From Treponema sp. (GTDB taxonomy: Bacteria; Spirochaetota; Spirochaetia; Treponematales; Treponemataceae): a stretch of 52,596 bases of DNA. The stretch is taken from NCBI GenBank assembly GCA_024690865.1, contig JAILON010000059.1, positions 1 through 52,596 of the forward strand. The letters run 5' to 3'. Position 1 is the stretch's first letter. Each line of letters starts with the position of its first letter. The notes beneath the pieces were generated by a model that worked only from the letters and a program-made list of their open reading frames with translations, did no database searches and was not told the DNA's origin. A program made the position numbers and the translations under genes. Shown here piece by piece: positions 8,886 to 18,208 of this stretch.

Positions 8886-8935
8886 CCTTGAAGATTTCAT
8901 CTTTATCAAGGTGGTTCTGAAAAACACGATCAGAA
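8886..8935 (+). promoter_or_regulatory. Two tandem hairpins in the pnp leader
   Basis: CCTTGA (8886-8891) pairs with TCAAGG (8906-8911), with additional AGAT/ATCT pairs inside. TTCTGA (8915-8920) pairs with TCAGAA (8930-8935), and its 3' arm runs into the AGAAGGAA ribosome site. In enterobacteria the pnp leader is processed by RNase III and controlled by PNPase itself. A similar role here is inference. Confidence 0.4.
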
Positions 8936-8942
8936 GGAAAGA

Positions 8943-11042
8943 ATGGTACAAAGAGTAACAAAGAAGATTGGAGACGGAGAGCTGATTCTGGAAACCGGCA
9001 AGATTGGCAAACAGGCCAACGGCTGCGTCTATGCCCAGTTTGGTGGAACAGTCGTCATTGCCACGGTCTGTGCCTCCAGCAATGTCACGGAGGGAATGGA
9101 TTTCGTTCCCGTCACTGTTGATTACAACGAGAAATTCTATGCGGCAGGAAAGATTCCCGGTGGCTTCGTCAAGAGGGAAGGAAGGCCAAAGGATAAGGAG
9201 ATCCTTGTCAGCCGCCTTATAGACCGCCCCATGAGGCCTCTTTTTGAGACGACCTTCGGCCGTGAAATTCAGATAGTTCCGACATGTGTCTCTGCCGATG
9301 GTGTGAACCCACCGGATATTCTGTCGGTCATAGCGGCCTCGGCGGCCGTCACGATAAGCGACATCCCCTTCCACGGTCCTGTCGCAGGAGTGCGTGTTGC
9401 CTACATCAATGGCGACTACGTGTTGAATCCGACGTATGAACAGCTGAAGAAGGCTGCGCTTGAAATCGTCGTTGCCGGAACCAAGGACGGCTTTACGATG
9501 GTTGAGGGCGGTGCCAATGAGGCAAGTGAAGATGTCATGCTGGGTGCGCTTGCGAAAGCCCAGGACTTTATACGTGATATGTGCCTCCTGCAGGAAGAGT
9601 TGCAGAAGCTTGCCGGCAAGGAGAAGCTTCCGCTTGCTCCGCTGGATGTCAAGCTTGAGAATGCGGACAAGATTGAAGCGGAGGCAACTCCCCTCATGCA
9701 GCAGGCCTGTTTCCAGAAGGGGAAGTTGACCCGCGGAAACGCCGTCGAGGCAGTCAAGAAGCAGGTTGCGGCAAACTATGCCGAGCAGCTTTCTGATCCT
9801 GTACAGGCAAACCTGTACTCCAAGCTGTTTGATGATATACAGTACAGGCTGTTGCGGTCCAGTATCCTGGAAAAGGGCCTCCGCATTGATGGACGCGGTA
9901 CTGAGGATATCCGCCCTATAACCTGCGAGGTCAATGTATTGCCCCGTCCCCACGGAAGTGCGCTCTTTACCCGTGGAGAAACGCAGTCTCTTGCTGTTAC
10001 CACGCTTGGTACGGCGATGGACGAGCAGGAGTTTGACGATATAGAGGGAAACAGGAGCGAGCATTTCATCCTGCACTACAACTTCCCGCCCTATTCTGTC
10101 GGTGAGGTCGGAAAACTTACGACCGGCCGTCGCGAGATTGGTCATGGCAACCTTGCCCGCCGCTCCCTCGCCCCGATGATTCCGAGCAGGGAGGAGTTCC
10201 CCTATACCATACGCGTGGTTTCTGAGATCATGGAGTCCAACGGTTCGTCATCGCAGGCTTCTACCTGTGGTGGCTGTCTTTCCCTCCTTGCGGCTGGCGT
10301 TCCGATGAAGAAGATGGTCGCCGGTATAGCCATGGGACTGATTACCGACGGACCGCAGTACAAGAAGTATGCCATCCTGAGCGATATCCTCGGTGAGGAA
10401 GATCACCTTGGCGATATGGACTTCAAGGTTGCCGGAACCCGTGATGGAATCACCGGTTTCCAGATGGACATCAAGATTGCCGGTGTCTCAATGGAAATCA
10501 TGAAGAAAGCCCTTGACCAGGCGAAACGTGGCCGCAACCACATCCTTGACATCATGGAGAAGTGCATCAACAAGCCCCAGCCTGTTTCTTCGTTTGCTCC
10601 CAAGATTGTGAGCTTGAAGATTCCGGTGGACAAAATCGGTGCCCTCATCGGACCGGGCGGTAAGAACGTCAAGGCCCTGTGTGCCCAGTTCGGTGTCACG
10701 ATCAATACCGATGATGATGGAACGGTGACTATCTATGGCAAGACTGGAAAGGCTGCCGACGATGCGAAGGGAGCCGTAAAGGCTATCTGCGAAGATCCGG
10801 AGCCTGGAACGATTTACCAGGGAACGGTCAAGCGGATAATGGACTTCGGTGCTTTCGTCGAAATCCTTCCCGGCAAGGAAGGTCTGTGCCACATATCAAA
10901 GCTGTCGCGTGGCCGCGTGGAGCGGGTGACGGATGTGCTGAAGGAAGGCCAGGTTATTCCGGTGAAGCTTCTTGAGGTTGATAAGATGGGAAGGCTTAAC
11001 CTTTCTTACATCGATGCCCTTGAGGATCAGGGCCACAAATAG
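8943..11042 (+). CDS. pnp: Polyribonucleotide nucleotidyltransferase (PNPase)
   Basis: A 699-aa phosphorolytic 3'-5' exoribonuclease that degrades mRNA in the cytoplasm. It has two RNase PH-like domains (about 1-220 and 310-540). The second carries the catalytic region with FPPYSVGEVG, GRREIGHGNLARR and SNGSSSQAS. A KH domain follows (KIGALIGPGGKNVKAL near 565), then an S1 domain (about 620-690; GTVKRIMDFGAFVEILPGKEGLCHIS). Length and order match the family. AGAAGGAA precedes the ATG. It ends at a bidirectional terminator shared with the convergent receptor gene. Confidence 0.97.
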   Translation: MVQRVTKKIGDGELILETGKIGKQANGCVYAQFGGTVVIATVCASSNVTEGMDFVPVTVDYNEKFYAAGKIPGGFVKREGRPKDKEILVSRLIDRPMRPLFETTFGREIQIVPTCVSADGVNPPDILSVIAASAAVTISDIPFHGPVAGVRVAYINGDYVLNPTYEQLKKAALEIVVAGTKDGFTMVEGGANEASEDVMLGALAKAQDFIRDMCLLQEELQKLAGKEKLPLAPLDVKLENADKIEAEATPLMQQACFQKGKLTRGNAVEAVKKQVAANYAEQLSDPVQANLYSKLFDDIQYRLLRSSILEKGLRIDGRGTEDIRPITCEVNVLPRPHGSALFTRGETQSLAVTTLGTAMDEQEFDDIEGNRSEHFILHYNFPPYSVGEVGKLTTGRREIGHGNLARRSLAPMIPSREEFPYTIRVVSEIMESNGSSSQASTCGGCLSLLAAGVPMKKMVAGIAMGLITDGPQYKKYAILSDILGEEDHLGDMDFKVAGTRDGITGFQMDIKIAGVSMEIMKKALDQAKRGRNHILDIMEKCINKPQPVSSFAPKIVSLKIPVDKIGALIGPGGKNVKALCAQFGVTINTDDDGTVTIYGKTGKAADDAKGAVKAICEDPEPGTIYQGTVKRIMDFGAFVEILPGKEGLCHISKLSRGRVERVTDVLKEGQVIPVKLLEVDKMGRLNLSYIDALEDQGHK

Positions 11043-11054
11043 CGGGAAGATGAT

Positions 11055-11089
11055 AAAAAAAAGTCCGGCATTTCTGCCGGACTTTTTTT
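11055..11089. terminator. Bidirectional rho-independent terminator between pnp and the receptor operon
   Basis: A-run at 11055-11062, GTCCGGCA (11063-11070), loop TTTC, TGCCGGAC (11075-11082) and T-run 11083-11089. The perfect 8-bp GC-rich stem has A/T tracts on both sides, so it can end pnp on the plus strand and the chemosensory operon on the minus strand. Confidence 0.92.
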
Positions 11090-11109
11090 GTGCGTAGACA
11101 GGTTTGTGC

Positions 11110-12846
11110 TTATTCGAGAGCGTCCAACTCTGCGGATGCTGCCTGTATCTGGCTTGCTGCGCTGTTGATTTCTGTAGTTGAGATGGTGAAACTGGATGTG
11201 TTGTCGCTTATCTGGCCCAATGCCGCTGCAATTTTTTCAAATGACGAGGACTGGCGTTCCATGTTGTGCTGTATTTCTCCTGCTCGGTCGACATTTTTTT
11301 CCGCCGCAGACTTTATGTTCTGCAGGTGTTGTTCCAGCTCGCTGGACAGCTGGACCTCTGTTTCAATGAGCGCGGTTGTATTTTGGGAGTCGAAGGATAG
11401 GGCATTGGAGGCATCCTTCAATTCTTTCGTGTTTTTTTGAATCTCCTTTATGCTTTCTACTACGCTGTCGGCCAGCCGTTTTATTTCTGCCGAAACTATG
11501 TGGAAGTTTTTTCCTGCCTTTCCTGCCCCGACAGCTTCCAGCTCTGCATTGAATGCGATTATTCTGGTCTGGCTGGCTATGTCTTCAATCAGGTTCATTA
11601 TCTCATCTATGCTGTTTGCCTGTTTTGCCAAGCTTTCTACGCAGCTCATGATCTTCTTGTTGGATTCGTCTATCCTGCGTATTTGCTCCATGTTGTCGCT
11701 TATGGCCCCCATTGAGGTGAGGAGCTGAACATCCATTTCCACGCATTCAGAGGCTACGGAGTCAACCTTTATTTTTATATCCCGTATGAACTTGCTCATT
11801 TCGTTTACGTTTTCATTTATTTGGCTGACGCTGACATTCTGTTCATTTGCTGTGGCCTGAAGCTCCTTGGAGATGGCTGCCAGATTGTTTGCAGTCTCCA
11901 GAATTCCTACGCTTATGGACTTTATGTAGGATATGAGCGAGGTGAAGCCTTTGGAAGTTTCGTTGACGAGGAAGTTGCTGTACTGGAGGGAGTCAAAAAG
12001 GTTCGTTTCTATGTAGAACGAAGGGTTCTTTTCGTTGATGATTTCTTCCAGCTGTTCTCCCATGTCGTCTGCATAGGTGCACAGCTTCTTTATGACGAGG
12101 GTACAGAGTTTAAAGTAGAACAACGCATTGATGATTGTTATTATGATGTTTCGTGCAATTATGCTGAAGCGATCCGCATCTGTGACGATGTAGCGGGCGA
12201 AGTACTGCTGGGCCATCATATAGGTAACGATGGTGATGTAAAGAAGGGGGACGATGAGGTAGATGATGAAACGGAGTTTGAGGGACATGCCGAACGACTT
12301 CCGTTCGGCCACCATCTCCCTGTCGATTCCGTCTTTGACCAAGGCCTGTGCATAGCCACTGCATATTTCTTCTGAATAGCTTTGGGCCAGTATTGCCGCT
12401 GCATAGCCTCCGAACACGCAGCCCAGGAATGAAAATGAAACAACAGTCCAGTTGAATCGAAGTTTTGGGAAGAAGCGGTAACCCAAGGCGAGCAGGAAGG
12501 CGCAGGTGAAGAAGAACAGAAAGGTCTGTACGGCTTTGCGCATTGGGAATTCGGCAATCTCTAGGTACAGATTTGTCCGACTTTCCTCATCGTTTAGTTC
12601 GCCCAATTCCCATTCCTGGATTTCTTTCGTAATCTGCTTGGTCAGGATGAAGTTCATTGCAGGTGATATGATGAATTCTGCCGCTAGCGTAATCACCGCG
12701 GCGACTACAAGTGCCCATGGGAACTGGTCGGGCCGTATGAGGAGAAATAGGATTGAATAGGTAAATATCAAAATCGCACATATGAGGTTCGGCACCATGC
12801 CCCTCTTGTATATGCGTTTGTCAAAAGGCATTCCGCTGCTTTTCAT
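11110..12846 (-). CDS. Methyl-accepting chemotaxis-type receptor, six-TM, divergent tip (A)
   Basis: A 578-aa protein. About six hydrophobic helices fill the first about 270 residues, with no large periplasmic ligand domain and no clear HAMP. A long coiled-coil signalling domain follows. The hairpin tip reads IASQTRIIAFNAELEAVGAGKAGKNF where typical MCPs have [23 protein letters not shown], so it is recognisable but changed at positions that contact CheA and CheW. It is the last gene of the operon. Its ATG overlaps the stop of the preceding receptor (ATGA), and a terminator follows. Ligand unknown; a membrane-buried sensor is inferred. Confidence 0.85.
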   Translation of the reverse strand: MKSSGMPFDKRIYKRGMVPNLICAILIFTYSILFLLIRPDQFPWALVVAAVITLAAEFIISPAMNFILTKQITKEIQEWELGELNDEESRTNLYLEIAEFPMRKAVQTFLFFFTCAFLLALGYRFFPKLRFNWTVVSFSFLGCVFGGYAAAILAQSYSEEICSGYAQALVKDGIDREMVAERKSFGMSLKLRFIIYLIVPLLYITIVTYMMAQQYFARYIVTDADRFSIIARNIIITIINALFYFKLCTLVIKKLCTYADDMGEQLEEIINEKNPSFYIETNLFDSLQYSNFLVNETSKGFTSLISYIKSISVGILETANNLAAISKELQATANEQNVSVSQINENVNEMSKFIRDIKIKVDSVASECVEMDVQLLTSMGAISDNMEQIRRIDESNKKIMSCVESLAKQANSIDEIMNLIEDIASQTRIIAFNAELEAVGAGKAGKNFHIVSAEIKRLADSVVESIKEIQKNTKELKDASNALSFDSQNTTALIETEVQLSSELEQHLQNIKSAAEKNVDRAGEIQHNMERQSSSFEKIAAALGQISDNTSSFTISTTEINSAASQIQAASAELDALE

Positions 12847-14723
12847 TGTATACTCCCGTTGTCTTTCCTGGAATTTCCGACTGTACTCAGCTTTCCTGCG
12901 TTTGCTTTCAGCTCGCCTGCCGCATTTACAAGCGATGAGGCGGAAAGTGAAAAATTGTTTATTCCTTCATTAATCTGTTCGATGGTTTCCTTTATCCGTC
13001 CGAAGTCTTCGGTTTGGGTTTTGATCATTTCTTTTATTTCCTGCGTCGCATCGGCATTTTGCTTGGAAGACTCATTTATCTCGGAAAATGAGCCCTTTAT
13101 GGAATTGGAAATATCCTTGCCCCGTTTTATTTCATTCGTGTTGGAGTCTGAATATTTCAGCAGGAGTTCCTCGGTAGCTTCAATCTGCTTGATGTAAGCC
13201 TTTATCTCCTTGGTGCTGTCGGCAATGCTGTTGGCAAGCCGTCTGGTTTCAAGTGCGACATTGAGGAAGCTTTTTTCGTCCCCATTGATTGTGGAAGACT
13301 CAAGTTCCGTGTTGAAGGCGATTATTTTGGTCTGTTCGGCAATGGAATTGATCATGTTTACGATTTCCCCTATTGCGGAAATCTTCTGTTCCAGTTCTTT
13401 TATGCGGATAAGGGTCGATTCATTGGATTCGCCTATAGCCTGCATATTGGAAAGCGTCTTTTCCATGATGTCTGCGCTTGAATCCATGTTGGAGGCCGTT
13501 TCCTTTGCTGATGATGCTACTTCGCTTGCCAGATTGTCTATTTCTTGAGACATTTCCGTGTTTTTTTCCATTCCTTCGATGATATCGTCGGTTTTAGACT
13601 TCTGTTCTTTTGCACTTTTTTCTGTTCCATCTGAAATCTTTGAAAGAGAGGCGGATGATTCTGTTATCATCGTTGCAATCGATATTGAATTTGAAATCAC
13701 CGACTGGAACTTCAATATGAGGGAGTTTAGGAGGTATATGTTGTATGAAAGCTCATCGCTCAGATCGCTTGAAAGGGGATTCCCGCCCGTAAAATTGGAA
13801 TTCCGCAGTGCCTCAAGTCCATTTATTGTCTTGCTGTTCTTTTCCATGAAGCTCAGGTAAAAAATCAGTATCTGGGCGCACATGATGGCTGCATTGAACA
13901 GGGCCGTGCATTTTATGCGCCAGCTCCACATTCCCGTCATTCCAACGAAGGGCCGCATTCCAGCGGAAGGTGAAGAGGTGTTTTCCATCCGTCGTGGTGT
14001 GTCCAAGTTGTAGGAATGGGGCTGCGATATCTGCCCTATGCCGCTGTTGCCAGAAAAAGCTTCCCGAGCGATGGACGTGAATGTTTTTTGCGTTTCGGGC
14101 AGAGTGAAGGCATAGAGGCTCAGCGTCACTATGGTCGTCAACAGCAGCGGTATACAGATGTACAGAATCATTTGGAACCTAAGGGACAGGCCAAAATGCC
14201 GTTTTACACTGGTAAACGTGTGGTTTATGCCTGCCTTGACAATTTTGATTGCATAGGTTTCGCACAGGTGGCACCTGAAGCTGTAGGCTATAAGTCCCGC
14301 AAAGTAGGATCCGCAGATCCATTCGATGAAGATTGTAATACGGGTGGAAACGCTCATGCGCAGGTCGGCCCGTATGAGAAGGAATGAAATTACCGATGCT
14401 GCCAGAAAATATGCCGAGGTAAGCAGAAAGCAGTAGATGGGCTGCCTTTGCAGGCCCATCAAAAGTTCTGTCCTGAATTTTTCATCGCCGCTGTCCTGTG
14501 CGAATTGCTCCAGCTGCCGGCTTACGCCCCGGTAGAGCATGTGCCCGATAGTAGGGCCAACGATGAAAATGAAAAATGCAACTACCGGAACCGTGAGTTT
14601 GACGAGGGCAAATGCCGATTGCATGGGAATTCTGGAGCTAAATATAGAATAAAAGAGGATAAGTGCCAGTGAGGTCGAATTGACGGCCCAGCTTTCAAAT
14701 ACAAGCCGTTTTCCAAAGTTCAT
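12843..14723 (-). CDS. Methyl-accepting chemotaxis-type receptor, six-TM, divergent tip (B)
   Basis: About 626 aa from the ATG at 14723, chosen because GGAGGA lies 8 nt upstream. An in-frame ATG at 14738 would overlap the previous gene and lies inside that ribosome site. The architecture matches its neighbours: six hydrophobic helices, here with an extra soluble loop of about 50 residues near 225-275, then a coiled-coil signalling domain. The tip IAEQTKIIAFNTELESS is followed by a segment (TINGDEKSFLNVALETRRLANS) far from the MCP consensus, the most divergent of the four. Fourth receptor-cluster member from the 3' end minus one; coupled to receptor A by ATGA. Confidence 0.83.
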   Translation of the reverse strand: MNFGKRLVFESWAVNSTSLALILFYSIFSSRIPMQSAFALVKLTVPVVAFFIFIVGPTIGHMLYRGVSRQLEQFAQDSGDEKFRTELLMGLQRQPIYCFLLTSAYFLAASVISFLLIRADLRMSVSTRITIFIEWICGSYFAGLIAYSFRCHLCETYAIKIVKAGINHTFTSVKRHFGLSLRFQMILYICIPLLLTTIVTLSLYAFTLPETQKTFTSIAREAFSGNSGIGQISQPHSYNLDTPRRMENTSSPSAGMRPFVGMTGMWSWRIKCTALFNAAIMCAQILIFYLSFMEKNSKTINGLEALRNSNFTGGNPLSSDLSDELSYNIYLLNSLILKFQSVISNSISIATMITESSASLSKISDGTEKSAKEQKSKTDDIIEGMEKNTEMSQEIDNLASEVASSAKETASNMDSSADIMEKTLSNMQAIGESNESTLIRIKELEQKISAIGEIVNMINSIAEQTKIIAFNTELESSTINGDEKSFLNVALETRRLANSIADSTKEIKAYIKQIEATEELLLKYSDSNTNEIKRGKDISNSIKGSFSEINESSKQNADATQEIKEMIKTQTEDFGRIKETIEQINEGINNFSLSASSLVNAAGELKANAGKLSTVGNSRKDNGSIQ

Positions 14724-14724
14724 A

Positions 14725-16446
14725 TTATATTCCTCCATCCATGTCCAGCATCATCGTTGCAAGATTGCCCGATTCCAATTTGAGCCGGTCGATTGAAAGG
14801 CTTATCTTGCGCGTTGAGTTGTTTATATCATTGAGCCTGGTATTTATATCTTGAAGTGCTCCTTCAATCTGCTGGAATGAATAGAGCTGTTCCGGTATGG
14901 ACTGCTGTATGTCCTTTGCCTCGTCGGCCGTTTCCGAAGCTGCATCCTTTATGTATTTGAAGTGCTGCTCCAGGTTTTCGGAAATCGTGCTGCCTTCATT
15001 TATCCGTTGTGTGAAGTCCTTTCCCGTTTTTATGAGGTTTTCGTTGGATTTGTTTATTTCGTGAATGCTTTCCTGTATCTCATTCGTAAGCTTGATGGTG
15101 GAGTCGGCGAGGGCCCGGATATCAGTAGCTACATTCTGGAAATCTGCTCCTTCGGTGTCTATTCCGTTTGCTTCGAGTTCGGCATTGAAAGCGATTATCT
15201 TTGTCTGGGATGTTACTGTCGTTATGAGGTTCACAATATCCTGTATTTTGTTTATCTTGTTTGAAAGGCTTTGTATGCCGTTTATCGTTATGCTGTTGGA
15301 ATCCCGTATGGCCTTCATCATTTCACTGTTTTGCCTAAGGATTTCAATATTGTCGTCAACCTGATAGGATGTGGTCTGGGCAACTTTTAGAACTTCGTCG
15401 GCCTTGGATGCAACTTCGGAGAGGCTGGTGTTGAGATTTTTCATCGTTGTAAGTATCTCATTGGAAGTGGAAGACTGCTCCAAGGACGTGTTTGCAGTCT
15501 CGTATGATATGGCCCCGAGGGCAGTCGTTGATTCATTTATATCATTGTTTACTTGGGATACGTTGCTTACAAGCCCTTGGAAGAGGAGGATTGTCTTGTT
15601 GAAGAGGTAGGTGAAATAGGACATTTCGGACGAAAAGTCCGTGGGAAAAGCGTTTGTGGAACTTGCGCTTGTCCGCATCAATTCAAAAAGTGCCTTTTCC
15701 ATTTTCCGTGAATTCCGCTTTATGCGTTGGAAGAAAAGCATCGTCAGACTGCTTATTATTATGACGTTTACGATGGAGATGGATACGAGCTTTCTGAATG
15801 ATTTGAGGAATATAACCTCAAGTAGGGTGAAGATGGAACAGAGTATCATGGGGATGAAGACATAGAGTATGAAGAGTGTGAAGAGGGATTGCCCAAAAAA
15901 GTGCTCCCTGTCCACGACCTCTGTATCTAGGCCGTCTACCGCGATTTTTTCTGCCTCTATGCTGCAGAGCTTCTGCGTGTTGTCCAAGGCGAATATAAAC
16001 GATATGTATGTGGAGAGCGTTGAAACCAGCAGGAAGATGAATGTGTAGCGGCGGGAAAAGTCCGTGAGCAGGTGGAAGAAGACGCTGACCCCGATTGTAC
16101 AGATTAAGAAGATGCTCATTGTTTCTATTGCCTTTCGAATTGGATACTGCACCAGTTCCTTTACCAGTTCGGTCCGTTCCGTTCTGTCCGCTTTCTGGGT
16201 GTCGTAGTATTCCAATTTGCCAGAAAGGCGTGCAATAGATATTTTGTGGGTAATCGGGGCTATAATCAGCTGCCCTATGAAGATATGTATGATCGTGAGG
16301 ACCGTTGCCACAAGATAGTCGCTCCTGTGGAATTTTACGAAATTTATCGTATACATAAGTATGAAAAGTGCTCCGATGCAATTGAAGGGTATTATGGCAA
16401 GGAATACCCTCTTTTCAAAACTGAGTTTCTTGTGTTTTTTTGCCAT
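14725..16446 (-). CDS. Methyl-accepting chemotaxis-type receptor, six-TM, divergent tip (C)
   Basis: A 573-aa receptor. Hydrophobic helices lie near residues 14-35, 42-62, 100-120, 130-150, 190-215 and 220-240, then a coiled coil. The tip is VTSQTKIIAFNAELEANGIDTEGADF, followed by VATDIRALADST, which keeps the MCP-like FxxVAxxIRxLADS pattern. GGAGG lies 6 nt before the ATG. It starts one base after the stop of receptor D. Input domain and role are inferred to match the other tandem receptors. Confidence 0.85.
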   Translation of the reverse strand: MAKKHKKLSFEKRVFLAIIPFNCIGALFILMYTINFVKFHRSDYLVATVLTIIHIFIGQLIIAPITHKISIARLSGKLEYYDTQKADRTERTELVKELVQYPIRKAIETMSIFLICTIGVSVFFHLLTDFSRRYTFIFLLVSTLSTYISFIFALDNTQKLCSIEAEKIAVDGLDTEVVDREHFFGQSLFTLFILYVFIPMILCSIFTLLEVIFLKSFRKLVSISIVNVIIISSLTMLFFQRIKRNSRKMEKALFELMRTSASSTNAFPTDFSSEMSYFTYLFNKTILLFQGLVSNVSQVNNDINESTTALGAISYETANTSLEQSSTSNEILTTMKNLNTSLSEVASKADEVLKVAQTTSYQVDDNIEILRQNSEMMKAIRDSNSITINGIQSLSNKINKIQDIVNLITTVTSQTKIIAFNAELEANGIDTEGADFQNVATDIRALADSTIKLTNEIQESIHEINKSNENLIKTGKDFTQRINEGSTISENLEQHFKYIKDAASETADEAKDIQQSIPEQLYSFQQIEGALQDINTRLNDINNSTRKISLSIDRLKLESGNLATMMLDMDGGI

Positions 16447-16447
16447 T

Positions 16448-18202
16448 TTATACCTCCGAAATCCTCTGTGAGTTTATGGAGTCCAGTTTTTGCGCAGTTT
16501 CGTTGAGCATTGCGCTGGAACTGTCTATTGCCTTGGTCGTTCTGTCAAATTCACCAAGGCATACTGACATCTGATCCAAACTTTCACATATTTGAAAGAA
16601 GGATTCGTACTGTTCCGTCATTGTGTCCTGCATGTCCTTTGCACTGTCCGACGTGACCGTGCTGGAATCCTCCAGCTTTAGGAACTTTTCTTTAAGCTGT
16701 GAGAAGGACGAAGAGCCTTCCTTAATCTTTTGGGTTCCGCCTTCGCTGGATATGATCAGGTTGTCAGCAGTTTCCTGTATGTCCTTTATACTTTCCTGTA
16801 TATCCTGGGTTGAGCTTGTTATCGTGGATACCAAGCGACGCAGCTCATTGGCAATGATATGGAAATTCCTTCCTGCTTCTCCGGTACTGCTGGCCTTGAG
16901 TTCTGCATTGAACGCAATCATCTTGTTGCGCTCTGCCAAGTTGTTTATGGTTGTTATTGTATTTTTCACTGCATCAATCTTTTCACTCAGCTTCTTTATC
17001 TTCGTTATGGTCTCAAGGTTCAGATCGGTTATTTCGGACATTTTTTTCATCTCGTCCTCCAGCAGTTTGTTGCTTTTCATGACGTAAGACATTGTCTTTT
17101 CCGCTGAATGCTTTATTTTGGACACCCGGGCGGTGACATCTGCAAACGTTTTTTTCCGTTCTTCCATTGTGGCAAGACATTCCGTTACGCCTGACCGTTC
17201 GTTCATCGTGATTTCCTTGTTCTTCGAAGCTATATCCGCCAGTTCCGATGTCGAGGCGAGGATGTTCTGGCTTGCAGACTTGAATGTCCGTGCGATGCTT
17301 TCCAAATAGGCAAGCAGTTCGTTTATGAGGAACGTGTTCAGTTCAAGTTCATAGCCTAAGTCTGTCGGGATGTATACGTGGTCCTTCTTCGATCCTGAAT
17401 TGAGTTCTTCCAGCAGTGTGACGGACTGCTGTATCGTTGTGGAAATGTGGCGGAAAAAGAATCCTGATAGGAACAGGTAGGTTATCATATTCAGTATGAG
17501 CATCATTCCCATCTTGAATGTTAGGTTCGGCAGATTGTACTGTCCCATTATGGCCCTGTGCTGCATGCCCATCTGGGCTAAGGTTGCAGACATGAAGGGC
17601 AGTATTATGTGGAAGAAAACCCGCACGTACAGCGGCAAGCCGAAGAAGCGGGATTGATGGACGGCTTCGGGGACTATCTCCTTTTGCAACAGTTCCTTTG
17701 TAAGGTCTGAACAGATGGACTCAATGAATATGTAGCGGGATACTGCTTCGATGACCAGGGCATGGAAGAGTCCGACCGCTATGAAAAGGGCCGTAGGTGA
17801 ATCCAGCTTAAGCCCAAAGCGAAGTATTGCAATGAACAGGGCCATGTTCAGGAGGTACATGAGGCCGAATACAAGCGATGAGATGAGGGGATATATCATC
17901 AGGCGCCGTATTATATCCATCCGCTTTTCAGGACTGCATTTCCCTTTTTTTTCATCTTCCAAGGCTTTTTCCAGTCCCATCGTGATGAAGCTGTCCATCA
18001 AGGGTGCGAGGAATACTGCATTTACGAATATGATTGCGAGGAAAATCGAGCCGAGTTGGAGCGGGGGGAGCAGCTGTAGCTGCAGTAGACCCGAAAAGTA
18101 GAATGTGATGACGGCTGAAAGGACTGTCATCACGATATCGGGGACTATTCCAGCCTTTGCTATCTGGCTTTTAAATGTTTTTTTCTTTTTCATCTGTTCC
18201 AT
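16448..18202 (-). CDS. Methyl-accepting chemotaxis-type receptor, six-TM, divergent tip (D)
   Basis: A 584-aa receptor and the first of the four tandem copies, 6 bp after the cyclase gene. Six hydrophobic helices precede a coiled-coil signalling domain. The tip is LAERNKMIAFNAELKASSTGEAGRNFHIIANELRRL. It keeps GEAGRNF like classical MCPs but replaces Q-T-N with R-N-K, an unusual change at the CheA/CheW contact. The C-terminus lacks a CheR/CheB-tethering pentapeptide. Confidence 0.85.
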   Translation of the reverse strand: MEQMKKKKTFKSQIAKAGIVPDIVMTVLSAVITFYFSGLLQLQLLPPLQLGSIFLAIIFVNAVFLAPLMDSFITMGLEKALEDEKKGKCSPEKRMDIIRRLMIYPLISSLVFGLMYLLNMALFIAILRFGLKLDSPTALFIAVGLFHALVIEAVSRYIFIESICSDLTKELLQKEIVPEAVHQSRFFGLPLYVRVFFHIILPFMSATLAQMGMQHRAIMGQYNLPNLTFKMGMMLILNMITYLFLSGFFFRHISTTIQQSVTLLEELNSGSKKDHVYIPTDLGYELELNTFLINELLAYLESIARTFKSASQNILASTSELADIASKNKEITMNERSGVTECLATMEERKKTFADVTARVSKIKHSAEKTMSYVMKSNKLLEDEMKKMSEITDLNLETITKIKKLSEKIDAVKNTITTINNLAERNKMIAFNAELKASSTGEAGRNFHIIANELRRLVSTITSSTQDIQESIKDIQETADNLIISSEGGTQKIKEGSSSFSQLKEKFLKLEDSSTVTSDSAKDMQDTMTEQYESFFQICESLDQMSVCLGEFDRTTKAIDSSSAMLNETAQKLDSINSQRISEV

Positions 18203-18208
18203 TCTCCA

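Noticed and set aside
8814..10145. 443-codon open frame antisense to pnp
   Set aside because: It overlaps PNPase domains and the rpsO terminator and shows no recognisable motif.
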